64,000 nucleotides of DNA from Marivita sp046592965 (GCF_046592965.1 NZ_JBISBV010000003.1:124001-188000); one strand, 5' to 3'. Counted from the first letter of the stretch, positions 1-8,222 are shown. The notes: generated from the letters alone by a model not told the origin. Numbers and translations: made by a program.

Positions 1-147
1 GCGTTCCTCAATGCCCAGATCATAGTACAGAAGATCAATGTCGAGATAGGGCAGGATCAGCTTTGTCTTGATGAAGTCCCAGATGATCCGGGTCATTTCA
101 TCGCCGTCCATTTCGACGATCGGGTTATCGACTTTGATTTTCGTCAT
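1..147 (-). CDS. icd: NADP-dependent isocitrate dehydrogenase, N-terminal part (partial)
   Basis: Isocitrate dehydrogenase oxidatively decarboxylates isocitrate to 2-oxoglutarate in the TCA cycle, in the cytosol. Only the first 49 codons lie in the window; the rest runs off the left edge. The N-terminus reads MTKIKVDNPIVEMDGDEMTR followed by IIWDFIK, the conserved start of the eukaryotic-type NADP-IDH family that is usual in alphaproteobacteria. The ATG is at 147 and no earlier in-frame start is needed. The next gene upstream on the same strand ends at 179 or beyond, so icd probably has its own promoter or reads through from the exporter gene. The family call is firm because the opening motif is distinctive. 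Confidence 0.93.
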   Translation of the reverse strand, partial: MTKIKVDNPIVEMDGDEMTRIIWDFIKTKLILPYLDIDLLYYDLGIEER

Positions 148-178
148 GATCCATCCTTGTCTTGAACGTGCGGTGCAG

Positions 179-1399
179 TCAGGTGGCCAGTCTGGAGTCG
201 GCCCGCACCATGAAGCGCATCAACACCAATCCTGCCGCAGCTTGCAAGAAAATGGCAATCGCCAATGGCACCGGCGTGCCGTCAAACATCAAGCCCGCAG
301 GTGCGGCAAATGCGACGCCGACAACGGTTGCCACCGATCCGACGACGCTTGCCGCCATGCCCGCGATATGGCCCATCGGTTCTTGCGAGATCGCGTTGAG
401 GTTGCCCAAGGTCATGCCTGCCTGAAAGAAGATCGAGATCTGCCAGAGGATGAAGGCGCCGAAGAACAAATCGTTTGAAATGTGACCGGCAGAGGCGGCC
501 ACGCCGATGGCGACCATCAGTGCGGAAAACACCACCTGGGCGATCAACATGGAGCGCACCATGAACATCATGCCGAGCCGCACCACAAGCGTCGCATTGA
601 CCACCCCCGAGGTCGCGGCGACGAGGGCGATGCCGCCGAACCACAATGGAAAGCTGTCACCGCGCCCGAAGGTGATATCATAGATCTGCTGCACGCTCGA
701 CAACATGCCGAACAGCATCCCGAAACACAGGGCCTGCACCGCCATCGACAGCCGGACCACCGGATGCGCGAACATCTCGGCGACGGCACCCCGCAACGCG
801 GCAAAGCGAAACGACCGACGCCGCTCGGGCGGCAGCGTTTCGGGCAGACGCAGCGCCAGCCAGAGCGCGGAAATGGCCGAAAAGACGACGAAGCCGTAGA
901 ACACTTCGCGCCACCCCGCCAGGTCGATCACGATGGAGCCCAGGAGCGGGGCAACCGCAGGGACGATGGTGAAAACGATCATGATGAAAGACAGGATCTG
1001 CGCCATTCCCCGCCCGGCATAGAGATCGCGCACCACAGCCATGGACACCACGCGCGGACCGGACGCGCCCGCACCCTGAACCACCCGCGCGATCAGCAAA
1101 ACTTCCAGCGATTGCGCCCGCGATGCCACGAGCGCCGCGACGATATAGACAAAGGTGCCGCCCAACATGACTGTCTTGCGTCCGAACGTATCCGACAGCG
1201 GGCCGGTGACGAAGGTGCCCAGCCCCATGCCGAGCACAAAGCTGGTGAGGATCAGCTGCGCCTTGTTCAGATCGTCCGGGCTCAGTTCGGACCCGATCGC
1301 GGGCAGCGCGGGCAGCATTGCGTCGATCGACAACGCTACGGTCGCCGCGAGCATCGCCATCAGCGCGATAAATTCGGTGCGCGACATCGTGGTGGACAT
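179..1399 (-). CDS. Bcr/CflA-type MFS multidrug exporter
   Basis: This is a 406-residue major facilitator protein of the inner membrane, probably a proton-driven drug or metabolite exporter. About twelve hydrophobic segments are visible. The loop 2-3 motif GPLSDTFGRK lies at residues 66-75, and the antiporter-like stretch PAVAPLLGS near residue 150 matches the 12-TM Bcr/CflA drug-resistance branch. The reading frame opens 12 codons earlier, but I chose the ATG at 1399 because AGGAG stands about 7 nt before it. It lies alone between icd and an FrnE-like gene on the same strand. The substrate cannot be read from the sequence. Confidence 0.86.
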   Translation of the reverse strand: MSTTMSRTEFIALMAMLAATVALSIDAMLPALPAIGSELSPDDLNKAQLILTSFVLGMGLGTFVTGPLSDTFGRKTVMLGGTFVYIVAALVASRAQSLEVLLIARVVQGAGASGPRVVSMAVVRDLYAGRGMAQILSFIMIVFTIVPAVAPLLGSIVIDLAGWREVFYGFVVFSAISALWLALRLPETLPPERRRSFRFAALRGAVAEMFAHPVVRLSMAVQALCFGMLFGMLSSVQQIYDITFGRGDSFPLWFGGIALVAATSGVVNATLVVRLGMMFMVRSMLIAQVVFSALMVAIGVAASAGHISNDLFFGAFILWQISIFFQAGMTLGNLNAISQEPMGHIAGMAASVVGSVATVVGVAFAAPAGLMFDGTPVPLAIAIFLQAAAGLVLMRFMVRADSRLAT

Positions 1400-1487
1400 G
1401 GACTCTCCTGTGGCGGCTTGGGCGAGCCGTAGCACCAGGCCCAGAGGGGCAACAGGGGGTCAACGGTTCTGTGAAAACTGGGCGGCG

Positions 1488-2132
1488 TCAGGCCTCTTGC
1501 GCGGCACCGTTGCCCAGATCGTCAAGCACCTTGAGCCACAGCTCGGTGGGTTGCGCGCCCGGAACGGCGTGTTGGCTTGCCACGATGAAGGTGGGCACCG
1601 AGGTCACGCCCATGCCGCGTGCGGCAGCGTCGCGTTCCACGATCTCTTTCTTGTCTTCGTCGGTGGCCAGCAAGCGCAGGATGACGCTGGCATCGAGACC
1701 GGAGATGTCGGCTATATCGGCCAACACGTCATGATCGCCGATGTCGCGCCCGTCCACGAAATAGGCCTGAAACAGCGCATCCACCACTTCGGTCTGGCGT
1801 TGCTCAATGCCCGCCCAGTGGATCAGGCGATGCGCGTCCAAGGTATTTGGCGTGGTTTCAATGCCTTCCAGATTGATCTTAATGCCTGCCTTTTCGGCAT
1901 GTTCCAGCACCGGAGCATAGGCTTTGACCGCCTTGTCCTTGCCACCGAACTTGCTTTCCAGATAATCGCGCCGGTTCATGCCACCAACTGGCATATCGGG
2001 ATTCAGCTGGAATGGGTGCCATGTGATCGTGAACGGATGATCGGGACGCTGCTCCAGCGCGCGATCCAGATTGGCCTTGCCGATATAGCACCACGGGCAG
2101 ATCGGATCGGACATGATGTCGAGTTTAACCAT
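1488..2132 (-). CDS. DsbA-family FrnE-like oxidoreductase
   Basis: A 214-residue cytoplasmic protein of the DsbA/FrnE/2-hydroxychromene-2-carboxylate isomerase superfamily. The thioredoxin-type active site CPWC is at residues 12-15, after the opening strand MVKLDIMSDP. There is no signal peptide, unlike periplasmic DsbA. FrnE relatives act as thiol-disulfide oxidoreductases in oxidative stress; the physiological substrate here is unknown. The ATG at 2132 is preferred over one at 2147 because AAAGGG sits just upstream of it. It may share a transcript with the acyl-CoA ligase upstream, which ends 67 bp earlier. Confidence 0.85.
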   Translation of the reverse strand: MVKLDIMSDPICPWCYIGKANLDRALEQRPDHPFTITWHPFQLNPDMPVGGMNRRDYLESKFGGKDKAVKAYAPVLEHAEKAGIKINLEGIETTPNTLDAHRLIHWAGIEQRQTEVVDALFQAYFVDGRDIGDHDVLADIADISGLDASVILRLLATDEDKKEIVERDAAARGMGVTSVPTFIVASQHAVPGAQPTELWLKVLDDLGNGAAQEA

Positions 2133-2198
2133 TCCAGGCCCTTTCAAGTCAGCGTTTTGCTTCGTCTAGCAGAGTGAACGGCGAATGGTAAGCCACAG

Positions 2199-3701
2199 CT
2201 AGAACGGTACCAGATCGGGCAAGGCACGCCTGACCAGCTTGCCGTTGGGATTGCGCGGCATCGTTTCGACCCGCCGGTACATACGCGGCTGTTTGTAACG
2301 CGCCAGCGTGGTCTCGGCAAACGCCTTTAAATCCTCTTCTTTCAGGGGTTTGTCGGACGTATAGAAGGCGGAAATGATCCGTGTGTCGGCCTTGATCTCG
2401 ATATCGGTGACGCCGACTTCGTGGATGTCGGGATGCGCCAGCAGCGCAGCCTCGACCTCAAGCGGACTGACGCGATAGCCGCCTGCGTTCATCATGTCGT
2501 CCGCCCGACCGTGATAGCGAATATCGCCGTGCTCGCTCACTTCTCCGGTGTCGCCGGTCAGGAACCAGTCGCCGTCAAACCGCGCTTGGGTGGCATCGGG
2601 GTCGTCGAGATAACCCAGCATGAGGCCGGGGTCGTCCTTGTGAATGGCGATAATCCCGGTGTCCCCGACAGGAACGGGCGCGCCGTCGGCAAGAATGCTG
2701 ACGCGCCGCCCAGCTTGCGGCCAACCAAGGCTGGACGCGGGGAGGTCAGGCGTTCCCGGCGCGGTCGAAATGAAGGTCGAACATTCCGACATGCCGAAGG
2801 CTTCGTAAATCCTGGTGCCGGTCGCATCGAACCAGGCGTCACGAACGCTCGCGGGCAGCTTTTCGCCCGCGGACAGGCCGTGCCGCAGCTTGGGCGCCCG
2901 AAAGCTGCCGGACTTCAAGATGTTTCTGTAAACACCCGGTGCCGCTGCAAAAATAGTGACATCATTTCGTTTCAGCAGCAGCGAGATTTGCGCGTGATCG
3001 ACGCCTTGAGCCGGGATCAGCGCGGTCGCCCCTGCGGTCCACGGATCAAGCAAACCGGTGCCCAGCGTATAGGTCCAGTTGAATGCACCGGCATGCATCA
3101 AACGGTCGGTTTCGGACAGGCCGTACCACCCGTCCATCATCATCCCGCGCGCCCAGATGGCGCGGTGCGCATGGCAGACCGCACGCGGTGTGCCGGACGT
3201 CCCGGAGGTGAAAATGATATAGGCCAATCGGTTCGGATCGCCGTAGTCGAACGCGGCGGGCGGGAGTTCGTACCAGTCCGCCATCTGATCTGTGTGCAGA
3301 ACCGTCGGAAAATTCGGACACGCTGTCGCGCCGTCATGCAGGATTGCGCGCGGGTGTGTGACGTCGATCAACACCTGCACCTCGCGCTCTGTCAGTTGCG
3401 ACGATGTCGGAACCGGAACGATCCCGACGGCGATCGCGGCAAGGTAGGCGATGGGAAACTCAACCGTATTGCCGACCCGCATCAAGAGGCGATCACCGGG
3501 TTTCAGACCGGCATCCAGCAATCCGCTGGCGCAGCCCAGAACCGATTGCAACATCCGTTGATAGCTCCAGCGCTGCGCGCCCGTCACATCGACGACGGCA
3601 AGCGCGATCTTGTCGGGCAAACGCTCCGCCGCGCCAAGCACATGGGCGGCGAGATTAAAGGGGGTCGGGCAGGGCGGAAAGGGCGTTGGATCATGCGTCA
3701 T
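2199..3701 (-). CDS. AMP-forming acyl-CoA synthetase (benzoate-CoA ligase-like)
   Basis: A 500-residue member of the ANL superfamily, which activates a carboxylic acid with ATP to the acyl-adenylate and then forms the CoA thioester. The phosphate-binding motif TSGTSGTPRA lies at residues 165-174, the YEAFGMSE motif near the middle, FLTGDTGE further on, and the catalytic lysine of NPNGKLVRR is K488. The length is short for long-chain fatty acyl-CoA synthetases and close to benzoate/aryl-CoA ligases, but the substrate is not decided by sequence alone. AGGGGC precedes the ATG. The 214-bp stretch up to the entericidin-like gene is AT-rich and probably holds its promoter; no clear -35/-10 pair stood out. 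Confidence 0.88.
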   Translation of the reverse strand: MTHDPTPFPPCPTPFNLAAHVLGAAERLPDKIALAVVDVTGAQRWSYQRMLQSVLGCASGLLDAGLKPGDRLLMRVGNTVEFPIAYLAAIAVGIVPVPTSSQLTEREVQVLIDVTHPRAILHDGATACPNFPTVLHTDQMADWYELPPAAFDYGDPNRLAYIIFTSGTSGTPRAVCHAHRAIWARGMMMDGWYGLSETDRLMHAGAFNWTYTLGTGLLDPWTAGATALIPAQGVDHAQISLLLKRNDVTIFAAAPGVYRNILKSGSFRAPKLRHGLSAGEKLPASVRDAWFDATGTRIYEAFGMSECSTFISTAPGTPDLPASSLGWPQAGRRVSILADGAPVPVGDTGIIAIHKDDPGLMLGYLDDPDATQARFDGDWFLTGDTGEVSEHGDIRYHGRADDMMNAGGYRVSPLEVEAALLAHPDIHEVGVTDIEIKADTRIISAFYTSDKPLKEEDLKAFAETTLARYKQPRMYRRVETMPRNPNGKLVRRALPDLVPF

Positions 3702-3915
3702 GCCCCTGATCTATGGCGCAAGTTTGGGCGAAGCAAGCGTGGCTTGTGGCGCGCTTGTATTCCGACGCGATTGCTGGGCACCTGTGTGAAAGAAACCGCG
3801 GGCGGTTCCATGCGATCTGCGCCGCGAAAGTATGCAAAGCAGCGTTATTTCTTTCTATATCAGAGAATTATAATACGTAATTAGTGCGATACCTAAAAAA
3901 CAGGACGCAACTCAC

Positions 3916-4032
3916 TCAAAACCATGACTGAACCGTTCTCGATCCGGTGGAGATATCCTGACCAACGCCGTCAACGGTGGCGCAAGCGGTCAGGGTGACT
4001 GCGAGGAAAATCACAAGCAACCAGCGTGCCAC
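3916..4032 (-). CDS. Entericidin A/B-like small lipoprotein
   Basis: A 38-codon gene starting with GTG at 4032, with AGGAG 6 nt upstream, an ideal spacing. The product has a short hydrophobic helix ending in the lipobox LTAC (Cys17), followed by ATVDGVGQDISTGSRTVQ, which closely follows the entericidin pattern C-x-TV-x-G-x-GQD-x-x-x-G. Entericidins are small cell-envelope lipoproteins; E. coli EcnB has been linked to stationary-phase lysis. The gene begins 3 nt after the stop of the YejA-like gene, so the two are probably co-transcribed and perhaps translationally coupled. I saw no separate antidote-like second copy next to it. Confidence 0.78.
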   Translation of the reverse strand: MARWLLVIFLAVTLTACATVDGVGQDISTGSRTVQSWF

Positions 4033-4035
4033 ACA

Positions 4036-5853
4036 TCACTCCTCTTCCCACCACCAGACATCCGGCTGCCAACCGATCCAGTCGCCGTAAATCGGCAGGG
4101 TTTCGGGAAATTTCAGCTCTTTGGCGTGCGCAATCCGGCTGATGTTCCATTGGTAGATCGGGATCACATAACGGCCGGTCGTCAACACCCGGTCAAGCGC
4201 GCGGGCCGCTGCCACGAAATCGTCGCGGCTGGTGGCGTTGAGCAGGGTGTCGATCATCGCTTCAGCCGCTGGCGAACACATGCCCATCAAGTTGCGCGAG
4301 CCTGGGTTCTCGACTCCGTCACAGCCCCAATACAACATCTGCTCATTGCCCGGACTGAGCGACAGACCGCGCCGGTAATAGGTCATGTCGAAATCGTAGG
4401 AATTGGTGCGCTCGGTGTATTGCGCGCTGTCGATAGTGGTGATTTTCGGCGCAATCCCCATGCGTTCGAGCGACTGGGTGAACAGGTCGATGATCGCCTC
4501 GTTCTCGGCGCTGCCCTGTTTCAGCACAATCTCAAAGCTGAACGGCGTGCCATTCGGGCGGGTCATCATCCCGTTCTCGATGGTGTAACCGGCGTCCTCC
4601 ATCAGCGCGATGGCCTTGCGGATGTTGCCGCGGTTGCGCTCGGTGCCGTCGCTGACGGGCAGGGCGTATCCGTCAAGCGCGCCGGGCAGCAGATCGTCCG
4701 CGAAGGGCGCAAGCATGTCACGCACCTGTCCTTCTGCTGCGCCATCCTGCATGCCCAGCACGGAGTTCGAAAAATACGACGTGATGCGCGGCTGCTTGGA
4801 GCCGGTCATGGTCTCGTTGATGTATTCGAAGTTGAACGCATGCAGCATGGCGTCGCGCACGCGCCAATCTTTGAACGCCTCTTTGCGGGTGTTCATCACA
4901 AAGCCGGTGATTCCCGACGGGCGTTCATGCGGGATGACCGATTTGACGACAGCACCGCTGGTGATGGCGGGAAAGTCGTATTGCGTCTCCCACTTTTCGG
5001 CGTTGGTCTCTCTGCTGATATTCAGCGATCCGGCTTTGAACGCCTCGAACATCGCGGTGCCGTCGCCGTAAAACTCCATGCGGATCTCGTCCATATTGGC
5101 CTGTCCGCGCATGTAGGGCACGTCTTTGCCCCAGTAGTCAGGATTGCGTTTCAGACTGACAAACCGTCCTGCCTCGTAGCTGTCGATCACATAAGGCGCG
5201 GTCGAGATCGGCACTTCGTCAATGCCGGAGGCGGCGAAATCCTTGCCCTCCCATTGCGCTTTTTTCAGGATCGGTCGCATTCCGATCAGCAGCGCAAGTT
5301 CGCGGTCTTTTTCGTCAAAGGTAAAGCGGATGGAGCGCGGGCCGGTTTTTTCCATCGATGCAACCTTGGCCCAAGCGCCGTGATAGCGCGGGTGGCCGAT
5401 GGTGCCGAGGGTTTCGTAGGACCACATCACATCTTCGACGGTGACGGGGGTGCCATCTGAGAACTCCGCTTCGGGGCGCAGGGTGAATTCGGCCCATTCG
5501 CGATCTGGACCGACCTCGATTGATTCGGCCAGCAGGCCGTAAAGCGTGAAGGGCTCATCCCAGTTTCGCCCCATCAGGCTTTCATACGCCAGGAAGCCGA
5601 GTTGCCAGGGGACTGTTCCCTTCGGGATGTGCGGGTTGAGACTGTCAAAGCTGCCAACCTCGCCGCTGACAGTCGTGCCGCCCTTGGGTGCATCGGGGTT
5701 GGCGTAGGGCAGGGACACAAAATCCGGTGGCAACTCAGGCTCACCATACATAGCTATGCCATGCTGCGGCTCTGCGAAAACGGCTTGCGCGCCAAGCGCA
5801 AGTGCCAGCGATGCCGCACGGACCCTGTGATTCAGGAAATAAACCGATCTCAT
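4036..5853 (-). CDS. YejA-like extracellular solute-binding protein (family 5)
   Basis: A 605-residue periplasmic binding protein for peptide-type ABC importers (SBP family 5). It starts with a signal peptide of about 27 residues ending near VFA-EP, and then carries the family opening MYGEPELPPDFVSLPYANPDAPKGG in pieces typical of YejA. YejA-class proteins bind oligopeptides, such as microcin C-like compounds in E. coli. No yejBEF permease or ATPase genes are nearby, so it must work with components encoded elsewhere or act alone. A TTGAAA/TACCGT pair on the minus strand, about 45-70 bp upstream, could be its promoter. An entericidin-like gene follows after 3 nt. Confidence 0.88.
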   Translation of the reverse strand: MRSVYFLNHRVRAASLALALGAQAVFAEPQHGIAMYGEPELPPDFVSLPYANPDAPKGGTTVSGEVGSFDSLNPHIPKGTVPWQLGFLAYESLMGRNWDEPFTLYGLLAESIEVGPDREWAEFTLRPEAEFSDGTPVTVEDVMWSYETLGTIGHPRYHGAWAKVASMEKTGPRSIRFTFDEKDRELALLIGMRPILKKAQWEGKDFAASGIDEVPISTAPYVIDSYEAGRFVSLKRNPDYWGKDVPYMRGQANMDEIRMEFYGDGTAMFEAFKAGSLNISRETNAEKWETQYDFPAITSGAVVKSVIPHERPSGITGFVMNTRKEAFKDWRVRDAMLHAFNFEYINETMTGSKQPRITSYFSNSVLGMQDGAAEGQVRDMLAPFADDLLPGALDGYALPVSDGTERNRGNIRKAIALMEDAGYTIENGMMTRPNGTPFSFEIVLKQGSAENEAIIDLFTQSLERMGIAPKITTIDSAQYTERTNSYDFDMTYYRRGLSLSPGNEQMLYWGCDGVENPGSRNLMGMCSPAAEAMIDTLLNATSRDDFVAAARALDRVLTTGRYVIPIYQWNISRIAHAKELKFPETLPIYGDWIGWQPDVWWWEEE

Positions 5854-5932
5854 TTTCGCAACAATCCCTGTCTGCTCTTCTTTTATTGATCGGGACGGTA
5901 ACGAGGCTTTTGTGACATTTCAAACTTTTAGC

Positions 5933-5961
5933 TTGGAACGCTGCGAAACATTGCCTATATT
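5933..5961 (+). promoter_or_regulatory. Sigma70-type promoter for the candidate sRNA
   Basis: TTGGAA (5933-5938) and TATATT (5956-5961) are separated by exactly 17 bp, close to the housekeeping consensus. The predicted start is an A near 5968. The hexamers face a short structured transcript that ends in a canonical terminator, and no open reading frame follows, which argues for an RNA gene. Confidence 0.6.
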
Positions 5962-5967
5962 GAAGTC

Positions 5968-6043
5968 ACTGCTCGATAGGTTTCTTGCCTGTATGAAACC
6001 TGCCTCAATAACTTAACCCCGGCTTCGCGCCGGGGTTTTTTTT
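5968..6043 (+). ncRNA. Candidate small RNA, about 76 nt, unknown family
   Basis: Between a good promoter and a strong intrinsic terminator lies a 76-nt sequence with a compact predicted fold. A first stem pairs AGGTTTC (5978-5984) with GAAACCT (5995-6001) around the 10-nt loop TTGCCTGTAT. A short single-stranded linker follows, then the terminator hairpin at 6015-6043. This is the architecture of a trans-acting regulatory RNA. The only internal open frame is MKPASIT, too short to be a likely product. I do not recognise a named family. Alternatives are a 5' attenuator without a gene, or a stand-alone terminator. Confidence 0.5.
6015..6043 (+). terminator. Intrinsic terminator of the candidate sRNA
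   Basis: A perfect 9-bp stem, AACCCCGGC with GCCGGGGTT around the loop TTCGC, runs directly into a tract of eight T residues. It is one of the strongest terminators in the window, and it has no plus-strand protein gene upstream to serve. Confidence 0.88.
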
Positions 6044-6272
6044 GGCCCGCCATCTGACGGCTATAACCGGCTTTTCCGGCGCTTTGGCGAAGTTATAGAC
6101 AACCATACATGCCGTTTTGCGCGATACGCGGTGTCGACGGTCCTGCACGGCTGAGGTCACATTTTCGCGAAATGCGGGCATCACCTTGAGGCGTGCAATG
6201 CCTCGGTTTCGATTCGCTGAAAACAGGCGATTCTCTTGCGGGAACGGATCAACTCGGCTTTGTGTTATGCAG

Positions 6273-6295
6273 TTGCAGCATGTAGCGTGCTGCAA
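6273..6295. promoter_or_regulatory. TGCA-rich inverted repeat upstream of bdhA
   Basis: TTGCAGCA (6273-6280) and TGCTGCAA (6288-6295) form perfect 8-bp arms around a 7-bp spacer, 36 bp before the bdhA start. PhaR, the polyhydroxybutyrate-cycle repressor of Paracoccus and Rhodobacter, is known to bind TGC/GCA-rich repeats. A PhaR-type operator is therefore a reasonable inference for a hydroxybutyrate gene, but it is not shown. Confidence 0.35.
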
Positions 6296-6330
6296 GAGCA
6301 AACATCGTCGAAGTTGAAAAGGAACCGTTC

Positions 6331-7104
6331 ATGTCGCTTAAGGGAAAAACCGCTGTCATCACCGGATCGAATTCCGGAATCGGTCTGGGTATCGCACGCG
6401 AACTGGCGCGCGCGGGGGCGGATGTCGTGATCAACTCCTTCAGCGACGAGCAGGCCGATCACGATCTGGCGCGCGAGATCGCCAACGATCACGGTGTCAC
6501 GGCACGCTACATTCAGGCCGACATGTCCAAGCCCGATCAATGCCGCGCCTTGATCGAAAAGGCGGGCACTTGCGATATCCTGGTCAACAACGCAGGCATC
6601 CAGCACGTTGCGCCGGTTGAGGAATTTCCCACCGAGAAATGGGATGCGATCATCGCGATCAACATGAGTTCCGCCTTTCACACCACCGCCGCCGCGCTGC
6701 CGATCATGCGCAAGGCGGGCTGGGGCCGGATCGTCAACATCGCCAGCGCGCACGGGCTGCGCGCCTCGCCCTTTAAATCCGCCTATGTCACGGCCAAACA
6801 CGGGGTGCTTGGCCTGACCAAGACGGTCGGTCTGGAGACCGCGAAGGAACCGATCACCTGCAATGCGGTCTGCCCCGGATACGTGTTGACGCCCTTGGTG
6901 GAGTCACAGATCCCCGATACCGCAAAGCAATACGACATTTCCGAAGACGAAGCGGTCGAAAAGGTGATCCTCGCCAAGCAGCCGTCGAAAGAGTTCGTGA
7001 CTGTGGAGCAGCTTGCCGGAACGGTGCTGTTCCTGTGTTCTGATGCAGCGGATCAGATCACCGGCACCTCGCTGGCTGTGGATGGCGGCTGGACCTCTGC
7101 CTGA
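6331..7104 (+). CDS. bdhA: D-3-hydroxybutyrate dehydrogenase
   Basis: A 257-residue short-chain dehydrogenase that oxidises (R)-3-hydroxybutyrate to acetoacetate with NAD+, the step after polyhydroxybutyrate depolymerisation. The cofactor motif TGSNSGIG is at residues 11-18 and NNAG at 86-89. The catalytic serine region is IASAHG (S139), with Tyr152 and Lys156 in AYVTAKHG. The segments PGYVLTPLVESQIPDTAK and ITGTSLAVDGGWTSA are characteristic of bacterial 3-hydroxybutyrate dehydrogenase rather than acetoacetyl-CoA reductase. AAGGAA precedes the ATG. A patatin-like lipase follows on the same strand, and an operator-like repeat lies just upstream. Confidence 0.92.
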   Translation: MSLKGKTAVITGSNSGIGLGIARELARAGADVVINSFSDEQADHDLAREIANDHGVTARYIQADMSKPDQCRALIEKAGTCDILVNNAGIQHVAPVEEFPTEKWDAIIAINMSSAFHTTAAALPIMRKAGWGRIVNIASAHGLRASPFKSAYVTAKHGVLGLTKTVGLETAKEPITCNAVCPGYVLTPLVESQIPDTAKQYDISEDEAVEKVILAKQPSKEFVTVEQLAGTVLFLCSDAADQITGTSLAVDGGWTSA

Positions 7105-7130
7105 GCCTCGCGCCAGATGACACCGTCGAA

Positions 7131-7179
7131 GCGAGGGGCCAGCCCCTCGCGCTCCCCGAGATATTTTTGAACCAGAGAA
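7131..7179 (+). repeat. Intergenic hairpin plus CCCCGAG-TATTT motif (copy 1)
   Basis: A perfect 9-bp stem, GCGAGGGGC (7131-7139) with GCCCCTCGC (7142-7150), is followed by the string CTCCCCGAGATATTTTTGAA and a CCAGAGAAG tail. A related element occurs at 40325-40389 in the opposite orientation. Elements of this look recur in intergenic regions of Rhodobacterales genomes as I recall them. Here it lies between bdhA and the patatin gene, and may act as a terminator or mRNA-end structure. Confidence 0.55.
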
Positions 7180-7190
7180 GCAGGACCGAC

Positions 7191-8222
7191 ATGGTAGAGA
7201 TCAATCTGGCGCTACAGGGCGGCGGCGCGCATGGTGCCTTTACCTGGGGCGTGCTGGACAGGCTTCTCGAGGAAGACGAGATCGAGATTGCAGCCATCAG
7301 CGGAACCTCTGCCGGGGCGCTGAATGGTGCGGCACTCAAGGCAGGGTGGTTGCAGGACGGTCGCGACGGCGCCCGACACAACCTCGACTGGCTTTGGGGG
7401 GAGGTGGCGCGTCTGGACGATTTGTCGGTGCCGCGCTGGATGCAGGCCTGGATGCCCGACCCCGGTTTTTTGAGCCAGGCGATCGAATTGTCACCCGCCT
7501 ATATCTGGGGCGATGCCTTCAACAGGATGATGTCGCCCTATGCGTGGGGGCCGTTTTACCGGAACCCGCTGGAGAAGATTGTCGATCAGTTCGATTTTGG
7601 CCGTGTCTGCGCGGATACGGGGCCGGAGTTGTTCATCTGCGCAACGCAGGTGCGCAATGGGAAAGTGCGGATATTCCAGGGCGACGCGATCACGACCCAA
7701 GCCATTCTTGCGTCCGCCTGTCTGCCGACCTTGTTTCAGGCGGTCGAGGTCGAGGATCCGGAAACCGGGGCGATGGAAGCGTTCTGGGATGGCGGGTACA
7801 CCGGAAATCCGGCGCTGTTCCCGCTGTATGCGCGCCATCTTCCGAATGATCTGATCATCGTGAACATCAATCCGCTGGAGCGTGACCTGGTGCCGGTGTT
7901 GCCGAGTGAAATCCAGAACCGGATCAACGAGATCAGTTTCAACTCGTCGCTTTTGCGGGAATTGCGGGCGATCGAGTTTGTGCAGCGACTGGTGGCGAGC
8001 GAAGCGGTTCCCGAAGGGGCGATGAAAAAGCTGCGGGTCCACATGATTGCAGACGATGATCTGATGAACGACCTGTCGGTCGCCACCAAGACCGTCGCGG
8101 TGCCGTCGATCATCAACCGGTTGCGAGAGGCGGGCCGCCGTGCGGCGGGGGACTTCCTGTCGCGTCACGGCGATGATCTTGGCAAGCGCCAGACCGCCGA
8201 TCTGGTCGAGATGTTCGGTTAA
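7191..8222 (+). CDS. Patatin-like phospholipase
   Basis: A 343-residue lipid acyl hydrolase with the patatin catalytic dyad. The oxyanion-hole motif GGGAHG is at residues 10-15, the nucleophile elbow GTSAG at 38-42 (Ser40), and the catalytic aspartate lies in DGG at 200-202. Lacking a signal peptide, it is likely cytoplasmic. Its position after bdhA is compatible with a role in lipid or PHB-granule turnover, but patatin proteins cover many substrates. An in-frame start lies 8 codons upstream; I prefer the ATG at 7191, which follows an AGGA sequence and begins right at the conserved domain. Confidence 0.87.
   Translation: MVEINLALQGGGAHGAFTWGVLDRLLEEDEIEIAAISGTSAGALNGAALKAGWLQDGRDGARHNLDWLWGEVARLDDLSVPRWMQAWMPDPGFLSQAIELSPAYIWGDAFNRMMSPYAWGPFYRNPLEKIVDQFDFGRVCADTGPELFICATQVRNGKVRIFQGDAITTQAILASACLPTLFQAVEVEDPETGAMEAFWDGGYTGNPALFPLYARHLPNDLIIVNINPLERDLVPVLPSEIQNRINEISFNSSLLRELRAIEFVQRLVASEAVPEGAMKKLRVHMIADDDLMNDLSVATKTVAVPSIINRLREAGRRAAGDFLSRHGDDLGKRQTADLVEMFG

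Larger units (their letters stand above)
5854..6330. other. Intergenic region, 477 bp, between the YejA-like gene and bdhA
   Basis: This gap separates two divergent genes. From left to right it holds the minus-strand start region of the YejA-like gene, a plus-strand promoter at 5933-5961, a candidate small RNA at 5968-6043 ending in a strong terminator, and about 290 bp leading to bdhA. In the last part two inverted repeats stand out: GAGGC/GCCTC around 6188-6204 and TTGCAGCA/TGCTGCAA at 6273-6295. No protein-coding frame of credible quality was seen. Confidence 0.7.
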
